Assembly (NCBI GenBank): GCA_020152595.1
Contig: JAIGNY010003789.1
Span: forward strand, 1-64,000
DNA: 64,000 nt
Origin: Chiridota heheva
Taxonomy: Eukaryota > Echinodermata > Holothuroidea > Apodida > Chiridotidae
Direction: 5' to 3'
Shown here: in pieces, positions 50,385 through 64,000 of the stretch
Layout of the letters: every line of letters begins with the position of its first letter
How positions within the stretch are numbered: the first letter of the stretch is position 1
The notes under the pieces: generated by a model
Databases searched by the model: none
What the model was told of the DNA's origin: nothing
The model's input: the letters and a program-made list of their open reading frames with translations, nothing else
Program-made: the position numbers and the translations under genes

Positions 50385-51487
50385 TAACATTTATATGGTG
50401 CTATATCTAAAAGAATTTATTATAATGCGCCTAGCATTATATATATTAAAGTAATAACATTATATGGTGCTATATCTGAAAGAATTTATTCTACTGCGCC
50501 TAGCATTCATATTTATGAAAATAATAACTTTTATATGGTGCTATATTTCAAAAAATTATTCTAATGCGCCTAGCATTCATATATATGATAATATAACTTT
50601 TATATAATGCTATATTTAAAGGAATTTATTCTAGTGAGCCTAGCATTCATATATATGAAAGTAATAATATTTATAAGGCGCTATATCTGTATATCTAAAA
50701 GAATTTATTCTACTGAGCCTAGTATTCATAAAAGTAATAACATTTATATGGTGCTATATCTAAAAGAATTTATTCTAATGCGCCCAGCATTCATACATAT
50801 GAAAGTAATAGCATTTATATGGTGCAATATCTAACATAATTTATTTTAATGCGCCTAGCATTCATATATATAAAAGTAATAACAGTTATATGTTGCTATA
50901 TCTACAAGAATTTGTTCTAATGAGCCTAGCATTCATATATATGAAAATAACAACATTTATATGTTACTATAATTGAAAGAATTTATTCTATTGCGCCTAG
51001 CATTCATATATATGAAAGCAATAATATTCATATGGTGCTATATCTAAAAGAATTTATTCTAATGCGCCTAGCATTCATATATATGAAAACATTTATATGG
51101 CGCTATATCTGTATATCTAAAAGAATTTATTCTACTGAGCCTAGTATTTTGAAAACAATAACATTTATGTGGTTCTATATCTAAAGAATTTATTCTACTG
51201 CGCCTAGCATTCATATATATGAAAGTGATAACATTTATATGGTGCTATATCTGAAAGAATTAAAGCGCCTAGCATTCATATATATGAAAACAATAACATT
51301 TATATGGCGCTATTAATACAATAATTGATTCTAATGAGCCTAGCATTCATATATATGAAAATGATAACATTTATATGGCGCTATATCTAAAAGAATTTAT
51401 TCTACTGCGCCTAGCATTCATATATATGTGAAAGTAATAACATTTATGTTGCGCTATATCTAAAAGAATGTATTTTACTGTATTAGC

Positions 51488-51522
<35 letters not shown>

Positions 51523-52485
51523 GAAATATCATTTATATGGTGCTATATCTAAAAAAAGATATTCTACTGCGCTTAGCATGCATATGCATGGAAGTAATAA
51601 CATTTATATGGTGCTATATTTAAAAGAATGTATTCTAATGCGCCTAGCATTCATATGCATGAAAGTAATGATATTTATATAGCGCTATGTCTGAAGAATT
51701 TATTCTACTGCGCCTAGCGTTTATATATATGAGAGTAATAACATTTACATGGCGCTATATCTAAAAGAATTTATTCTAATGCGCCTAGAATTCATATATA
51801 TGAAAGTAATAACATTTATATGATGCTATCTCCAAAAGAATGTATTCTACTGAGCCTAGCATTCATATATATGCAACTAATAACATTTATATGGTGCTAT
51901 ATCTATAAAAAAAATTATAATGCGCCTAGCATTCATATATATAAAATTAATAACATTTATATGGTGCTATATCTAAAAAGAATTTATTCTAATGCGCCCA
52001 GCATTCATATATATGAAAGTAATAACATTTATAAGGTGCTATTTCTAGAATAATTTACTTTATTGCGCTTAGCATTCATATATAGGAAAATAATAAAATG
52101 TATATGTTGCTATATTTAAAAGAATTTGTTCTATTGCGCCTAGCATTCATATATATGAAAACATTTATCTGGCGCTATATCTGTATATCTAAAAGAATTT
52201 ATTCTACTGAGCCTAGTATTTATGAAAGTAATAACATTTATGTGGTTCTATATCTAAATAATTTATTCTACTGCGCCTAGCATTCATATATATGAAAGTG
52301 ATAACATTTATATGGTGCTATATCTGAAAGAATTAAAGCGCCTAGCATTCATATATATGAAAACAATAACATTTATATGGCGCTATTAGTAAAATAATTG
52401 ATTCTAATGAGCCTAGCATTCATATATATGAAAATGATAACATTTATATGGCGCTATATCTAAAAGAATTTATTCTATCCTAGCA

Positions 52486-52594
<109 letters not shown>

Positions 52595-53368
52595 GAAATA
52601 TCATTTATATGGTGCTATATCTAAAAGAATTGATTCTACTGCGCTTAGCATTCATATGCATGGAAGTAATAACATTTATATGGTGCTATATTTAAAAGAA
52701 TGTATTCTAATGCGCCTAGCATTCATATGCATGGAAGTAATAATATTGATATGGCGCTATGTCTGAAGAATTTATTCTACTGCGCCTAGCGTTTATATAA
52801 ATGAGAGTAATAACATTTACATGGCGCTATATCTAAAAGAATTTATTCTAATGCGCCTAGAATTCATATATATGAAAGTAATAACATTTATATGATGCTA
52901 TCTCCAAAAGAATTTATTCTAATGCGCCAAGCATTCATATATGAAAGTAATAACATATATATGGTGCTATATCTAAAAAATATTATAATGCGCCTAGCAT
53001 TCATATATATAAAATTAATAACATTTATATGGTGCTATATCTAAAAGAATTTATTCTAATGCGCCCAGTATTCATATATATGAAAGTAATAACATTTATA
53101 TGGTGCTATATCTAAAAGAATTTATTTTATTGCGCTTAGCATTCATATATAAAAAATAATAAAATTTATATGTTGCTATATCTAAAAGAATTTGTTCTAT
53201 TGCGCCTAGCATTCATATTTATGAAAGTAATAACATTTATGTGACGCTATATCTAAAAGAATTTATTCTACTGCGCCTAGCATTCATATATATATGAAAG
53301 TAACAACATTTATATGGCGCTATATTTAGAAGAATTTATTATAATGCGCCTAGCATTCATATATAAAT

Positions 53369-53638
53369 CGTCGACGAGTGAACACACAATTACAATGACG
53401 GGGTTGTCGCCTGCGTATTCGGTTATGATAGTAACAATGCTATCTCGAAACGCTTAAAACGACCCGGACGAGTACACAGGTACGACATACGTACAGACAT
53501 AACATCGCTAACCAAGTCAATGTCCACGGCCTTTGATAACCAGTTGTGGTACACTGGCGTGTCTACCCAACCCAGGCTTAAACCTAAGGCCTCGTGGTCT
53601 ATAGACAGGTCTGATAACCGCTACACCACAGTAGGTAG
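53369..53638 (-). mobile_element. tRNA-derived SINE, copy 1, in the 71-bp satellite
   Basis: A 270-bp element reading on the minus strand. Its head starts CTACCTACTGTGGTGTAGCG, has an A-box-like TGTAGCGGTTATC and a B-box-like GGTTTAAGCC, and it ends in CACTCGTCGACG. It interrupts a satellite monomer between TTCATATATAAAT and ATATGAAAGTAATAAC. It is slightly diverged from copies 2 and 3. Confidence 0.75.
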
Positions 53639-54925
53639 ATATGAAAGTAATAACATTTATATGGTGCTATATCTAAAAAAAATATTATAATGCGCCTAGC
53701 ATTCATATATATTAAAGTAATAACATTATATGGTGGTATATCTGAAAGAATTTATACTACTGCGCCTAGCATTCATATATATGAAAGTAATAACATTTAT
53801 ATGGTGCTATATCTAAAAGAATTTATTCTACTGAGCCTAGCATTCATATATATGAAAGTAATAACATTTATATGGTGCTATATCTGAAAGAAATTATTCT
53901 AATGAGCCTACCATTCATCTATATAAAAATAATAACATTTATATGGCGCTATATCTAAAAGAATTTACTCTACTGCGCCTAGCATTCATATATATTAAAG
54001 TAATAACATGTATATGGTGCTATATCCAAAAGAATTTATTCTACTGAGCCTAGCATTCGTATGTATAAAAGTAATAACATTTATATGGTGCTATATCAAA
54101 AGAATTTATTCTACTGAGCCCAGCATTCATATATATGAAAGTAATAACATTTATATGGTACTATATCTAAAAGAATGTATTTTAATGCGCTTAGCATTCA
54201 TAGGCATGGTAATGATAACATCTATATGGCGCTGTATCTAAAAGAATTTATTCTACTGCGCCTAGCGTTCGTATATATGAGAGTAATAACATTTTATGTG
54301 GCGCCATATCTAAAAAATTATTATAATGCGCCTAGCATTCATATATATAAAAGTAATAACATTTATATGGTGCTATAGATCTAAAAGAATTTATTCTAAT
54401 GCGCCCAGCATTCATATATATATTTATGAAAGTAATAACATTTATATGGTGCTATATCTAAAAGAATTTATTCTAATGCGCCTAGCATTCATATGTATAT
54501 TTATGAAAGTAATAATATTTATATGGTGCTATATTCAAAAGAATTTATTCTAATGCGCCTAGCATTCATATACATGAAAGTAATAACATTTTATGGTGCT
54601 GCTATTTCTAAAAGAATTTATTTTATTGCGCCTACCATTCATATATATGAAAATAATAACATTTATATGTTGCTATATCTAAAAAAATTGTTCTATTGCG
54701 TCTAGCATTCATATTTATGAAAGTAATAACATTTATGTGGCGCTATATCTACAAGAATATATTCTAATGCGCCTAGCATTTATGTATATATGAAAGTAAC
54801 AACATTTATATGGCGCTATATCTAAAAGAATTTACTCTACTGCGCCTAGCATTCATATATATGTGAAATGAAATAACATTTATGTTGCTATATCTAAAGA
54901 ATGTATTCTACAGCGCCTAGCATTC

Positions 54926-54927
<2 letters not shown>

Positions 54928-54978
<51 letters not shown>
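54928..54978. repeat. (TA)n microsatellite inside a 71-bp monomer
   Basis: About 50 bp of TA between GCCTAGCATTCAT and AGTAATAATATTCATATA. The next 100 bp are rich in short TA runs as well. Confidence 0.92.
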
Positions 54979-54980
<2 letters not shown>

Positions 54981-56104
54981 ATAATATTCATATATATATA
55001 TATATCTAAAAGAATTTATTCTATATATATATAAGCATTATATATATATGAAAACATTTATATGGCGCTATATCTGTATATCTAAAAAAATTTATTCTAC
55101 TGAGCCTAGTATTTATGAAAGTAATAACATTTATGTGGTTCTATATCTAAAGAATTTATTCTACTGCGCCTAGCATTCATATATATGAAAGTAATAACAT
55201 TTATATGGTGCTATATCTGAAAGAATTAAAGCGCCTAGCATTCATATATATATGAAAACAATAACATTTATATGGCGCTATTAATAAAATAATTGATTCT
55301 AATGAGCCTAGCATTCATATATATGAAAATGATAACATTTATATGGCGCTATATCTAAAAGAATGTATTCTACTGCGCCTAGCATTCATATATATGAAAA
55401 AGTAATAACATTTATATGGTGCTATTGTTAAAAGAATGTATTCTAATGCCCTAGCATTCATATGCATGGAAGTAATAATATTGATATGGCGCTATGTCTA
55501 AAAGAATTTATTCTACTGCGCCTAGCGTTTATTTATATGAAGTAATAACATTTACATGGCGCTATATCTAAACGAATTTATTGTAATGCGCCTAGCATTC
55601 ATATATATGAAAGTAATAACATTTATATGATGCTATCTCTAAAAGAATTTATTCTAATGCGCCTAGCATTCATATATATGAAAGTAATAACATATATATG
55701 GTGCTATATCTAAAAAATATTATAATGCGCCTAGCATTCATATATATAAAACTAATAACATTTATATGGTGCTATATCTAAAAGAATTTATTCTAATGCG
55801 CTTAGCATTCATATATAGGAAAGTAATAAAATTTATAATGTTATTATAGAATAATTTATTTTATTGCGCTTAGCATTCATATTTAGGAAAATAATAAAAT
55901 TTATATGTTGCTATATCTAAAAGAATTTATTCTACTGCGCCTAGCATTCATATACATATGAAAGTAATAACATTTATGTGACGCTATATTTAAAACAATT
56001 TATTCTACTGCGCCTAGCATTCATATACATATGAAAGTAACAACATTTATATGGCGCTATATTTAAAAGAAATTTATTATAATGCGCCTAGCATTCATAT
56101 ATAT

Positions 56105-56378
56105 CGTCGACGAGTGAACACACAATTACAATTACGGGGTTGTCGCCTGCGTATTCGGTTATGATAGTAACAATGCTATCACGAAACGCTTAAAACGACC
56201 CGGACGAGTACACAGGTACGACATACGTACAGACATAACATCGACAACCAAGTCAATGTCCACGGCCTTTGATAACCAGTTGTGGTACACTGGCGTGTCT
56301 ACCCAACCCAGGCTTAAACCTAAGGCCTCGTGGTCTATAGACAGGTCTGATAACCGCTACACCACAGTAGGTAGGTAG
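56105..56378 (-). mobile_element. tRNA-derived SINE, copy 2, in the 71-bp satellite
   Basis: Nearly identical to copy 3. It occupies the same position in the monomer (after GCATTCATATATAT). Its 5' end has an extra GTAG unit and the right flank is rearranged. Confidence 0.75.
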
Positions 56379-56469
56379 GATATGATTTAAGCTATATCTA
56401 AAAAATTTATAATGCGCCTGCATTCATATATATCTAAAAAAATAATATTTAATGCGCTATTAATAAAAA

Positions 56470-57051
<582 letters not shown>

Positions 57052-58170
57052 TTATATGGTGCTATATCTAAAAGAATTTATTCTAATGCCAAGCATTCAT
57101 ATATATGAAAACATTTATATTTATATCTAAAAGAATTTATTCTATGAGCCTAGTATTTATGAAAGTAATAACATTTATGTCGTTCTATATCTAAAGAATT
57201 TATTCTACTGCACCTAGCATTCATATATATGAAAGTAATAACATTTATATGGTGCTATATCTGAAAGAATTAAAGCGCCTAGCATTATATATATGAAAAC
57301 AATAACATTTATATGGCGCTATTAATAAAATAATTGATTCTAATGAGCCTAGCATTCATATATATGAAAATGATAACATTTATATGGCGCTATATCTAAA
57401 ATAATTTATTCTATAGCATTCATATATATGAAAGTAATAACATTTATGTTGCGCTATATCTAAAAGAATGTATGCGCCAGCATATATAAGTAATAACATT
57501 TATATGGTGCTATTGTTAAAAGAATGTATTCTAATGCGCCTAGCATTCATATGCATGGAAGTATATATTGATATGGCGCTATGAAGAATTTATTCTACTG
57601 CGCCTAGCGTTTATTTATATAGTAATAACATTTATATATCTATTTATTGTAATGCGCCTAGCATTCATATATGAAAGTAATAACATTTATATGGTGCTAT
57701 ATCTAAAAAAAAATATTATAATGCGCCTAGCATTCATATATATAAAACTAATAACATTTATATGGTGCTATATCTAAAAGAATTTATTCTAATGCGCCCA
57801 GCATTCATATATATGAAAGTAATAACATTTATAAGGTGCTATTTCTAGAATAATTTATTATATTGCGCTTAGCATTCATATATAGGAAAATAATAAAATT
57901 TATATGTTGCTATATCTAAAAAATTTGTTCTATTGCGCCTAGCATTCATATATTTATGAAAGTAATAACATTTATGTGACGCTATATCTAAAAGAATTTA
58001 TTCTATATAGCATTCATATACATATGAAAGTAATAACATTTATATGGCGCTATATTTAAAACAATTTATTCTACTGCGCCTAGCATTCATATACATATGA
58101 AAGTAACAACATTTATATGGCGCTATATTTAAAAGAAATTTATTATAATGCGCCTAGCATTCATATATAT

Positions 58171-58440
58171 CGTCGACGAGTGAACACACAATTACAATTA
58201 CGGGGTTGTCGCCTGCGTATTCGGTTATGATAGTAACAATGCTATCACGAAACGCTTAAAACGACCCGGACGAGTACACAGGTACGACATACGTACAGAC
58301 ATAACATCGACAACCAAGTCAATGTCCACGGCCTTTGATAACCAGTTGTGGTACACTGGCGTGTCTACCCAACCCAGGCTTAAACCTAAGGCCTCGTGGT
58401 CTATAGACAGGTCTGATAACCGCTACACCACAGTAGGTAG
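58171..58440 (-). mobile_element. tRNA-derived SINE, copy 3, in the 71-bp satellite
   Basis: The A-box-like motif lies at 58415-58430 and the B-box-like at 58376-58386, starting 44 bases apart as in a tRNA gene. The unrelated body contains GTGGACATTGACTTGGTTGT on the minus strand. It is flanked by ATATAT on the left and ATATG on the right, a possible short target duplication. Confidence 0.78.
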
Positions 58441-58559
58441 ATATGAAAGTAATAACATTTATATGGTGCTATATCTAAAAAAAATATTATAATGCGCCTA
58501 GCATTCATATATATATATAAAAATAATAACATTTATATGGCGCTATTAATAAAATGATA

Positions 58560-58909
<350 letters not shown>

Positions 58910-59849
58910 GTAATAACATTTATGTGGCGCTATGTTGAAAATAATTTATTCTACTGAGCCTAGCATTCATATGAAAGTAATAATTTTTATATGGTGCTAT
59001 ATCTAAAAGAATTTATTCTAATGCGCCTAGCATTCATATATATGAAAGTAATAACATTTATATGGTGTTATAGCTAAAATAGTTTATTTTAATGCGCTTA
59101 GCATTCATATATATGAAAACAATAACATTTATATGGCGCTATATCTGTATATCTAAAAAAATATTCTACTGAGCCTAGTATTTATGAAAACAATAACATT
59201 TATATGAAGCTATATCTAAAGAATTTATTCTACTGCTAAAAGAATTTATTCTACTGCGCCTAGCATTTATATATATGAAAGTAATAACATTTATGTGGCA
59301 CTATATCTAAAAGAATTTATTCTACTGCGCCTAGCATTCATTTATATGAAAGTAATAACATTTATATGGTGCTATATCTAAAATAGTTTATTTTAATGCG
59401 CCTAGAATTCATATATATGAAAACAATAACATTTATATGGTGCTATATCTAGAAGAATTTATTCTACTGAGCCTAGTATTCATAAACGTAATAACATTTA
59501 TATGGTGCTATATCTAAAAGACTTTATTCTACTGCGCCTATCATTCATTTATATGAAAGTAATAACATTTATATGGTGCTATATCTAAAATAGTTTATTC
59601 TAATGCGCCTAGAATTCATATATATGAAAACAATAACATTTATATGGTGCTATATCTAAAATAATTTATTCTACTGCGCCTAGCATTCATATATATGAAA
59701 GTAATAACATTTATATGGTGCTATATTTGAAAAATTTATTTTAATGCGCTTAGCATTCATATATATGAAAATAATAACATTTATATGGTGCTATATCTAA
59801 AAGAATTTATTTTAATGCGCTTAGCATTCATATATATGAAAATAATATA

Positions 59850-60648
59850 AATAGCAGCTATAATATCACGATGATGTAATAAAAGGTTACACCATTGAGG
59901 AAGCCATACATCATAATAAAAACAGATTTTCTGTCAACTTAGCAGAGGTTTTCTTTACTACCTATAGCTTGTCCTAATATAAGGAATCTTCAGGTGATTG
60001 AGGGAGTATCACAGGCCTTTATTATCATTGCAAAAATAATCAAGAACAGCTGAGTAGAATTATTTGACAAATTAAAAAAGTTCGGTTGGGGAATCCGGGA
60101 GAGCTTAATTTATTTTAAAATGAAATAATCTCCAAACGTTTTGGTAACTTTCCTTCCTTTCCAGACTGCCAGAAGAAAATTTATTGGTAAAGACTACTTA
60201 ATAAAAGAGGGAAAAGTGTTATAAAATTAGCGGCAATGTATTCTGTGGTGGCTTCTTGATGATAATTTCAAATAGGTAGGCCTACCTACTGTGGTCTATA
60301 AATTTTGTCCGTCCTCAAACCTCTCTCAATTTTTCAAATAATCTTTTAATATAACAGTGATAGCTCATCTTGCTTAGGTTTTGCAATAATTGACAATGCC
60401 ACACTCCACGAGTCACCCCAGACGGCCCCCACCCTTCGGAAATAATACACTGGCAAACACCGAATAGGGTACATAGCATGTACAAACAGAATATAAGCTT
60501 TTCAAGTAATACAATTCGAATACGGATATATGAACCCCATAGAAAGGTAATACGCATGGGCGAGATTTGATGACAGAGATTTTGCTGAGGCAAAATCACG
60601 CTAAGATAAAAACTAAATAAATCACTATGATATAAAAGATACAAATTT
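59850..60648. other. Intergenic region right of the 71-bp satellite
   Basis: No gene or clear repeat. Open frames here lack codon structure or similarity that I recognise. Confidence 0.4.
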
Positions 60649-60833
60649 CGCCAGTGCACCACAACTGGTTATCAAAGGCCGTGGACATTGACTTGGTTGT
60701 CGATGTTATGTCTGTCCGTACGTCGTACCTGTGTTCTCGTCTGGGTCGTATTAAGCGTTTCGTGATAGCATTTGTACTACCATAACCGAATACGCAGGCG
60801 ACGACCCCGTCATTGTAATTGTGTGTTCAACTC
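60649..60833 (+). mobile_element. SINE copy 4, 5'-truncated, plus strand
   Basis: Begins at CGCCAGTGCACCACAACTGG and continues through the shared body to GTGTGTTCAA, without the tRNA-like head. A CT-rich run follows. Truncation at the 5' end fits copying by a LINE machinery. About 360 bp upstream (60281-60294) CCTACCTACTGTGG resembles the SINE head start, which might be its separated 5' end or chance. Confidence 0.7.
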
Positions 60834-60840
60834 TCTCTCT

Positions 60841-61581
60841 CAGATACAAATTCGAAAGAAAAAAGTGGGAGGGTAAGTGCCCTACCCCCCCACCCCTCCC
60901 CTTCCCCTCTATTAAATCCCGCCATGGTTATACATAACTGTTAGTGAAACAGAGACAGTTTTGGTAATAATATTTCCCATGATTTACTAACCTTCAAATT
61001 ATTTTCGAATTTGAAATAGCTTATGTAGGGATGAAATTTGTCTGAAACTCAAGAGACAATGGTGATTCAGTATGGGTCAAGGGGCAACAATTTCCATCTG
61101 TTTTCGGGACTTATCTTTCATTTCCAGGAAATGTTGCCAAAATTATTTAAAAGTATACACAAATTTTAAACAATTTTACAATTTTTTTATAATCATTTTA
61201 CCAAATTTTATAATAATTTATTACAAGTTTCCTTCATTTTATCAAATTCTCCCACCCGGGAAAGTGAAATCAAGACTTTCCACCTGCTTTCTAACGCCTC
61301 TTTGTACAGTCCGTTCCCGGTAATTACCCCTCCCCCTCTCCCCCAATTCACCCCGGCACTGAAAGCTGAATACGCCGCCACTGCTCAGAGGTATACTGTT
61401 TGCATGCATGACTAAATATGTTTTATGCCATAATTTTTTGAAACTGGATTAGAGCAAACAAAACTCATAAGGCTTTTGGCGCCAAATGATCCAAATCCAG
61501 CAGCCATGAACGACTGTTTGTTTAGGTGCAATTTGTAATTCTTTAAGGTCAATTATTGCTTCTGCACAATTTTATACCAAG
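60841..61581. other. Intergenic region
   Basis: AT-rich with C-rich patches near 60880-60910 and 61325-61360. No gene is recognised. Confidence 0.4.
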
Positions 61582-62424
61582 ATTTGAATCTGAATCTGAA
61601 ACATTTAAGCGGCAAAAATCCCTTAAGAGGACATGAACGCCAACCGAGCGTAAAAAGTATGAGTAAAAATAATATAAAAAAAACTATTTAGCAATACAGG
61701 TGTTAGTAAGTTTAGCTTTGAAACAATTGAGACTTAGTGCATGAACAATGTCTGACGGTAAAGCATTCCAATCCTTTAGTGTGTGAGGGAAGAAAGAGTG
61801 TTTATATACATTCTTTTTAGCATAGGGAACCTGGAAATTAAGGTCATGATTATTTCTTGTATTAGTTCTAACGGTGGGTATAAGTTCATCTTTATTGATG
61901 GCGACAAGATTGTTATTGATTTTATATAGCATATGTAGCCGGGTGTTGTATCGTCTTGTTTTAAGCAGGGGCCAATCTAATTTATAACATTTTTTACACT
62001 AGATTTATAAGAGTAGTCTGCCATACAGAACCTGGCTGCTCTCCTTTGAATAGATTCAAGTTTATCCACATCGCACTGGTGATGGGGGTCCCAGACTGCA
62101 GATGCGTACTCAAGTACTGGCCTGACTAGAGCTTTATAAGCAGTGGATTTAACGTCGGTGGGACAGTTTAAGAGGTTACGTTTTAAAAGGCCAAGTATAG
62201 AGTTAGCTTTCTTGGTTATGTTATGTATATGTTTATCCCATCTAAGTTTATTATCAATTTCAACACCTAGGTATGGGTGGGAGTTGACATGTTTTAGTGG
62301 CTGGTTGCATAAGGTATAAACAGGTGATTTAAAGCATTTCTTAGAGAAAATTGACAAGATGTAGCATTTGGAGGGGTTGAAATTCATTTGCCATTTGTTT
62401 TGCCATTGTTCAAGTTGAACCACA
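61582..62424 (-). pseudogene. 5'-truncated LINE fragment: reverse transcriptase C-terminus and 3' tail
   Basis: Minus-strand coding remnants. The part at 62423-61977 encodes WQMNFNPSKCYILSIF, HPYLGVEIDNKLRWDKHI, LLKRNLLNCP and LVRPVLEYASAVWDPH, then LESIQRRAARF. This is the thumb and C-terminal part typical of CR1/Jockey-superfamily LINEs. A frameshift at about 61976 separates it from 61932-61684 (VPYAKKNVYKHSFFPHTLKD, WNALPSDIV) and a stop. After a short 3' untranslated region it ends in TTCAGATTCAGATTCAAATC, a short tandem tail. The polymerase core is absent, so the copy is dead on arrival. Confidence 0.85.
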
Positions 62425-63280
62425 AAACGGCAACAGGACGCCTACAATTTCAAGCATTGCAGTGGGTTTTTTTTTTTATTACATAAATTATGATAGCAAA
62501 CTTAGTAAACCCTATTTCATAACTTTATAAATGAAATTTCCTCTTCGAAAATCCGCAATCAATTAATTTTGAAATATCTAAGGGTGGTTTGATTCTAATC
62601 GGCCAAAAATAAAAGTTAAGATCACCCTTTTTATACCCTCATAAACTTCATATCCTCATAAACGGTTACCGCGGAGATGATTATGGAATTGTATATGTCT
62701 GATATAAGCGCATGGTTATTATAATCATAATTGGAATTTTCACAAACATTAATCAATGAAAAGAGAAAAACTTACCAAAGCTGCAAATATGTTGCGTATT
62801 TCTGACAAAAACATTGACTTGAACAGTTTCTCTTCCACCAGTGTCCAAAGCCCAGTTTCTCTTCCACCAGTGTCCAAAGCTTCATTCTTCCTCAAAAATG
62901 CAACTAGATCCTTCTCTCGAGATGTCCACAAATCAAATGACGCCAATTTTGAATCTAAGCAAGCATTATGACGCCACCACGATCAAGCATTTTGAAATAA
63001 ATCTTAGCTAAGACTTCCATCACAAGAAGAATATTTCAATGAAAATTCCTTAAATATTACCGTTTTTTGATATAAATTGTATGGTCGTTGAAGAATTAGT
63101 GCTTTCAGTTCTGGAACAAAATACATTAGATTGGCACTACAAATGTGTTGTGGCGAAGAGCGCTATTCTATCTTTAGCAAAAGCTTTAATTGATTTTTTA
63201 CTAAATCCCGTGATTCTAAACAGTGTTATACACTGCCGAGTGTTGTGACAATGAAACACACTGATATAAAAGAAATAAGA
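62425..63280. other. Intergenic region with a small tandem duplication
   Basis: CAGTTTCTCTTCCACCAGTG is repeated at 62824 and 62853 (29-bp period). The surrounding open frames on both strands (about 62749-62971) have no recognisable similarity and are not called as genes. Confidence 0.45.
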
Positions 63281-63552
63281 ATGGTGTAATATGGTTATCA
63301 TACCTGTCTACAGACCACGAGGCCCTATGTTCAAGCCTGGGTTGGGTAGACACGCCAATGTACCACAACTGGTTACCAAAGGCCGTGGACATTGACTTGG
63401 TTGTCGATGTTATATCTGTCCGTACGTCGTACCTGTGTTCTCGTCCCGGTCGTATTAAGCGTTTCGTGATAGCACTGTTACTATCATAACCGAATACGCA
63501 GGCGACGACTCCGTCATTGTACGGTAATTGTGTGTTCACTCGTCGTCGTCGT
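63281..63552 (+). mobile_element. SINE copy 5, full length, plus strand
   Basis: The head ATGGTGTAATATGGTTATCA matches the A-box region. The B-box GTTCAAGCC lies at 63329-63337 and is closer to the RNA polymerase III consensus than in the array copies. The body ends in CACTCGTCGTCGTCGT, showing a (TCG)n tail. An open frame antisense to it is not a gene. Confidence 0.78.
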
Positions 63553-64000
63553 AATATGGAAGCTATAGAAATTCATAAGAAAAAAAAATCATTACTGACG
63601 ATGGAATCAAACGTAACCCCCTTCTCAGTGTCGCTACTGGGTGTCGGGGGTCCGTGGGGAATTTAGCATTCGGGGCCCCCATAACATACATATCGTAGTG
63701 TCAACGCTCAAGGTCCCTAAATCTCGATTTTTGCTCGGGGACCGTGGGGTTTACCCACCCTTCCCACACTATTGTTGCGCCATTGCCCGTTCTATTAACT
63801 CGGCCCACTATAGGAATCGAACCTGGGAGGAGCTCTAGCTTGCCATGCTAATGCTGGACAACAGAGGAGAGGGTTTACCATATGAAAGAGTAGCCTCCTC
63901 CTACACTACACCCAGCAGAATTTGTCCACTGAAAGTGTGTGTGGGGTGGGGAGGGGAGGGGCGGCTGGGGTACCAAAATCACCACACAAAAGTGAAAAAG
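63553..64000. other. Right-edge region with a tRNA-like fragment and dispersed repeats
   Basis: On the minus strand a perfect B-box, GGTTCGATTCC, lies at 63823-63813. A weak A-box-like TGTCCAGCATTAG starts about 37 bases upstream, suggesting a tRNA-derived SINE head or a decayed tRNA. The last 100 bp (GT/G-rich, then CACACAAAAGTG) resemble 16110-16190. Confidence 0.35.

Noticed and set aside
60315-60662. A 115-codon minus-strand frame next to SINE copy 4
   Set aside because: No domain, no start context and no similarity that I recognise; it runs into the SINE.
62749-62971. Short open frames on both strands (65 and 71 codons)
   Set aside because: No recognisable similarity, overlapping opposite frames, and an internal 29-bp duplication. 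Splice signals could not be established.

Overview
The window is eukaryotic, most likely an invertebrate animal. The evidence is a five-exon trypsin-type gene with GT-AG introns, decayed non-LTR retrotransposons, a tRNA-derived SINE family, palindromic foldback elements, and about 38 kb of tandem satellite DNA. A marine deuterostome (for example an echinoderm) would fit, but nothing here proves the clade. There is no prokaryotic gene layout, no rRNA or intact tRNA gene, and no CRISPR array.

Layout. 1-1.7 kb: a 21-bp tandem array cut by the window edge, a diverged direct repeat and AT- or C-rich intergenic DNA. 1.74-13.36 kb (minus strand): a secreted trypsin-like serine protease of 267 residues, complete from TATA box to stop, with all ten framework cysteines, the His/Asp/Ser triad and the Asp of the trypsin specificity pocket. 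Its introns hold a dead Jockey/I-group LINE with RNase H (about 3.9-6.3 kb), three copies of a foldback element, a 38-bp array (8.3-10.07 kb), a CCAGATCTGG-rich repeat block and a 28-bp array. 13.4-20.2 kb: intergenic DNA with another foldback element and dispersed repeats. 20.23-33.47 kb: an AT-rich satellite (about 61-65 bp monomers) with higher-order duplications. 33.96-35.88 kb: a 45-bp satellite. 36.43-48.49 kb: a very CpG-rich 17-bp satellite whose central 8.6 kb runs in the opposite orientation to both flanks. 49.05-59.85 kb: a 71-bp AT-rich satellite with (TA)n expansions arising at one fixed position of the monomer and three embedded SINE copies that were amplified with the array. 59.85-64 kb: intergenic DNA with two more SINE copies, a 5'-truncated LINE 3' end and a tRNA-like fragment.

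The only gene I can support as functional is the protease. The very long open reading frames, up to 3493 codons, are by-products of stop-free tandem repeats and are not annotated as genes. The points most worth following up are the architecture of the 17-bp array and its inversion, the fixed-phase TA expansions and co-amplified SINEs of the 71-bp array, and the unusual Met at the predicted activation site of the protease.
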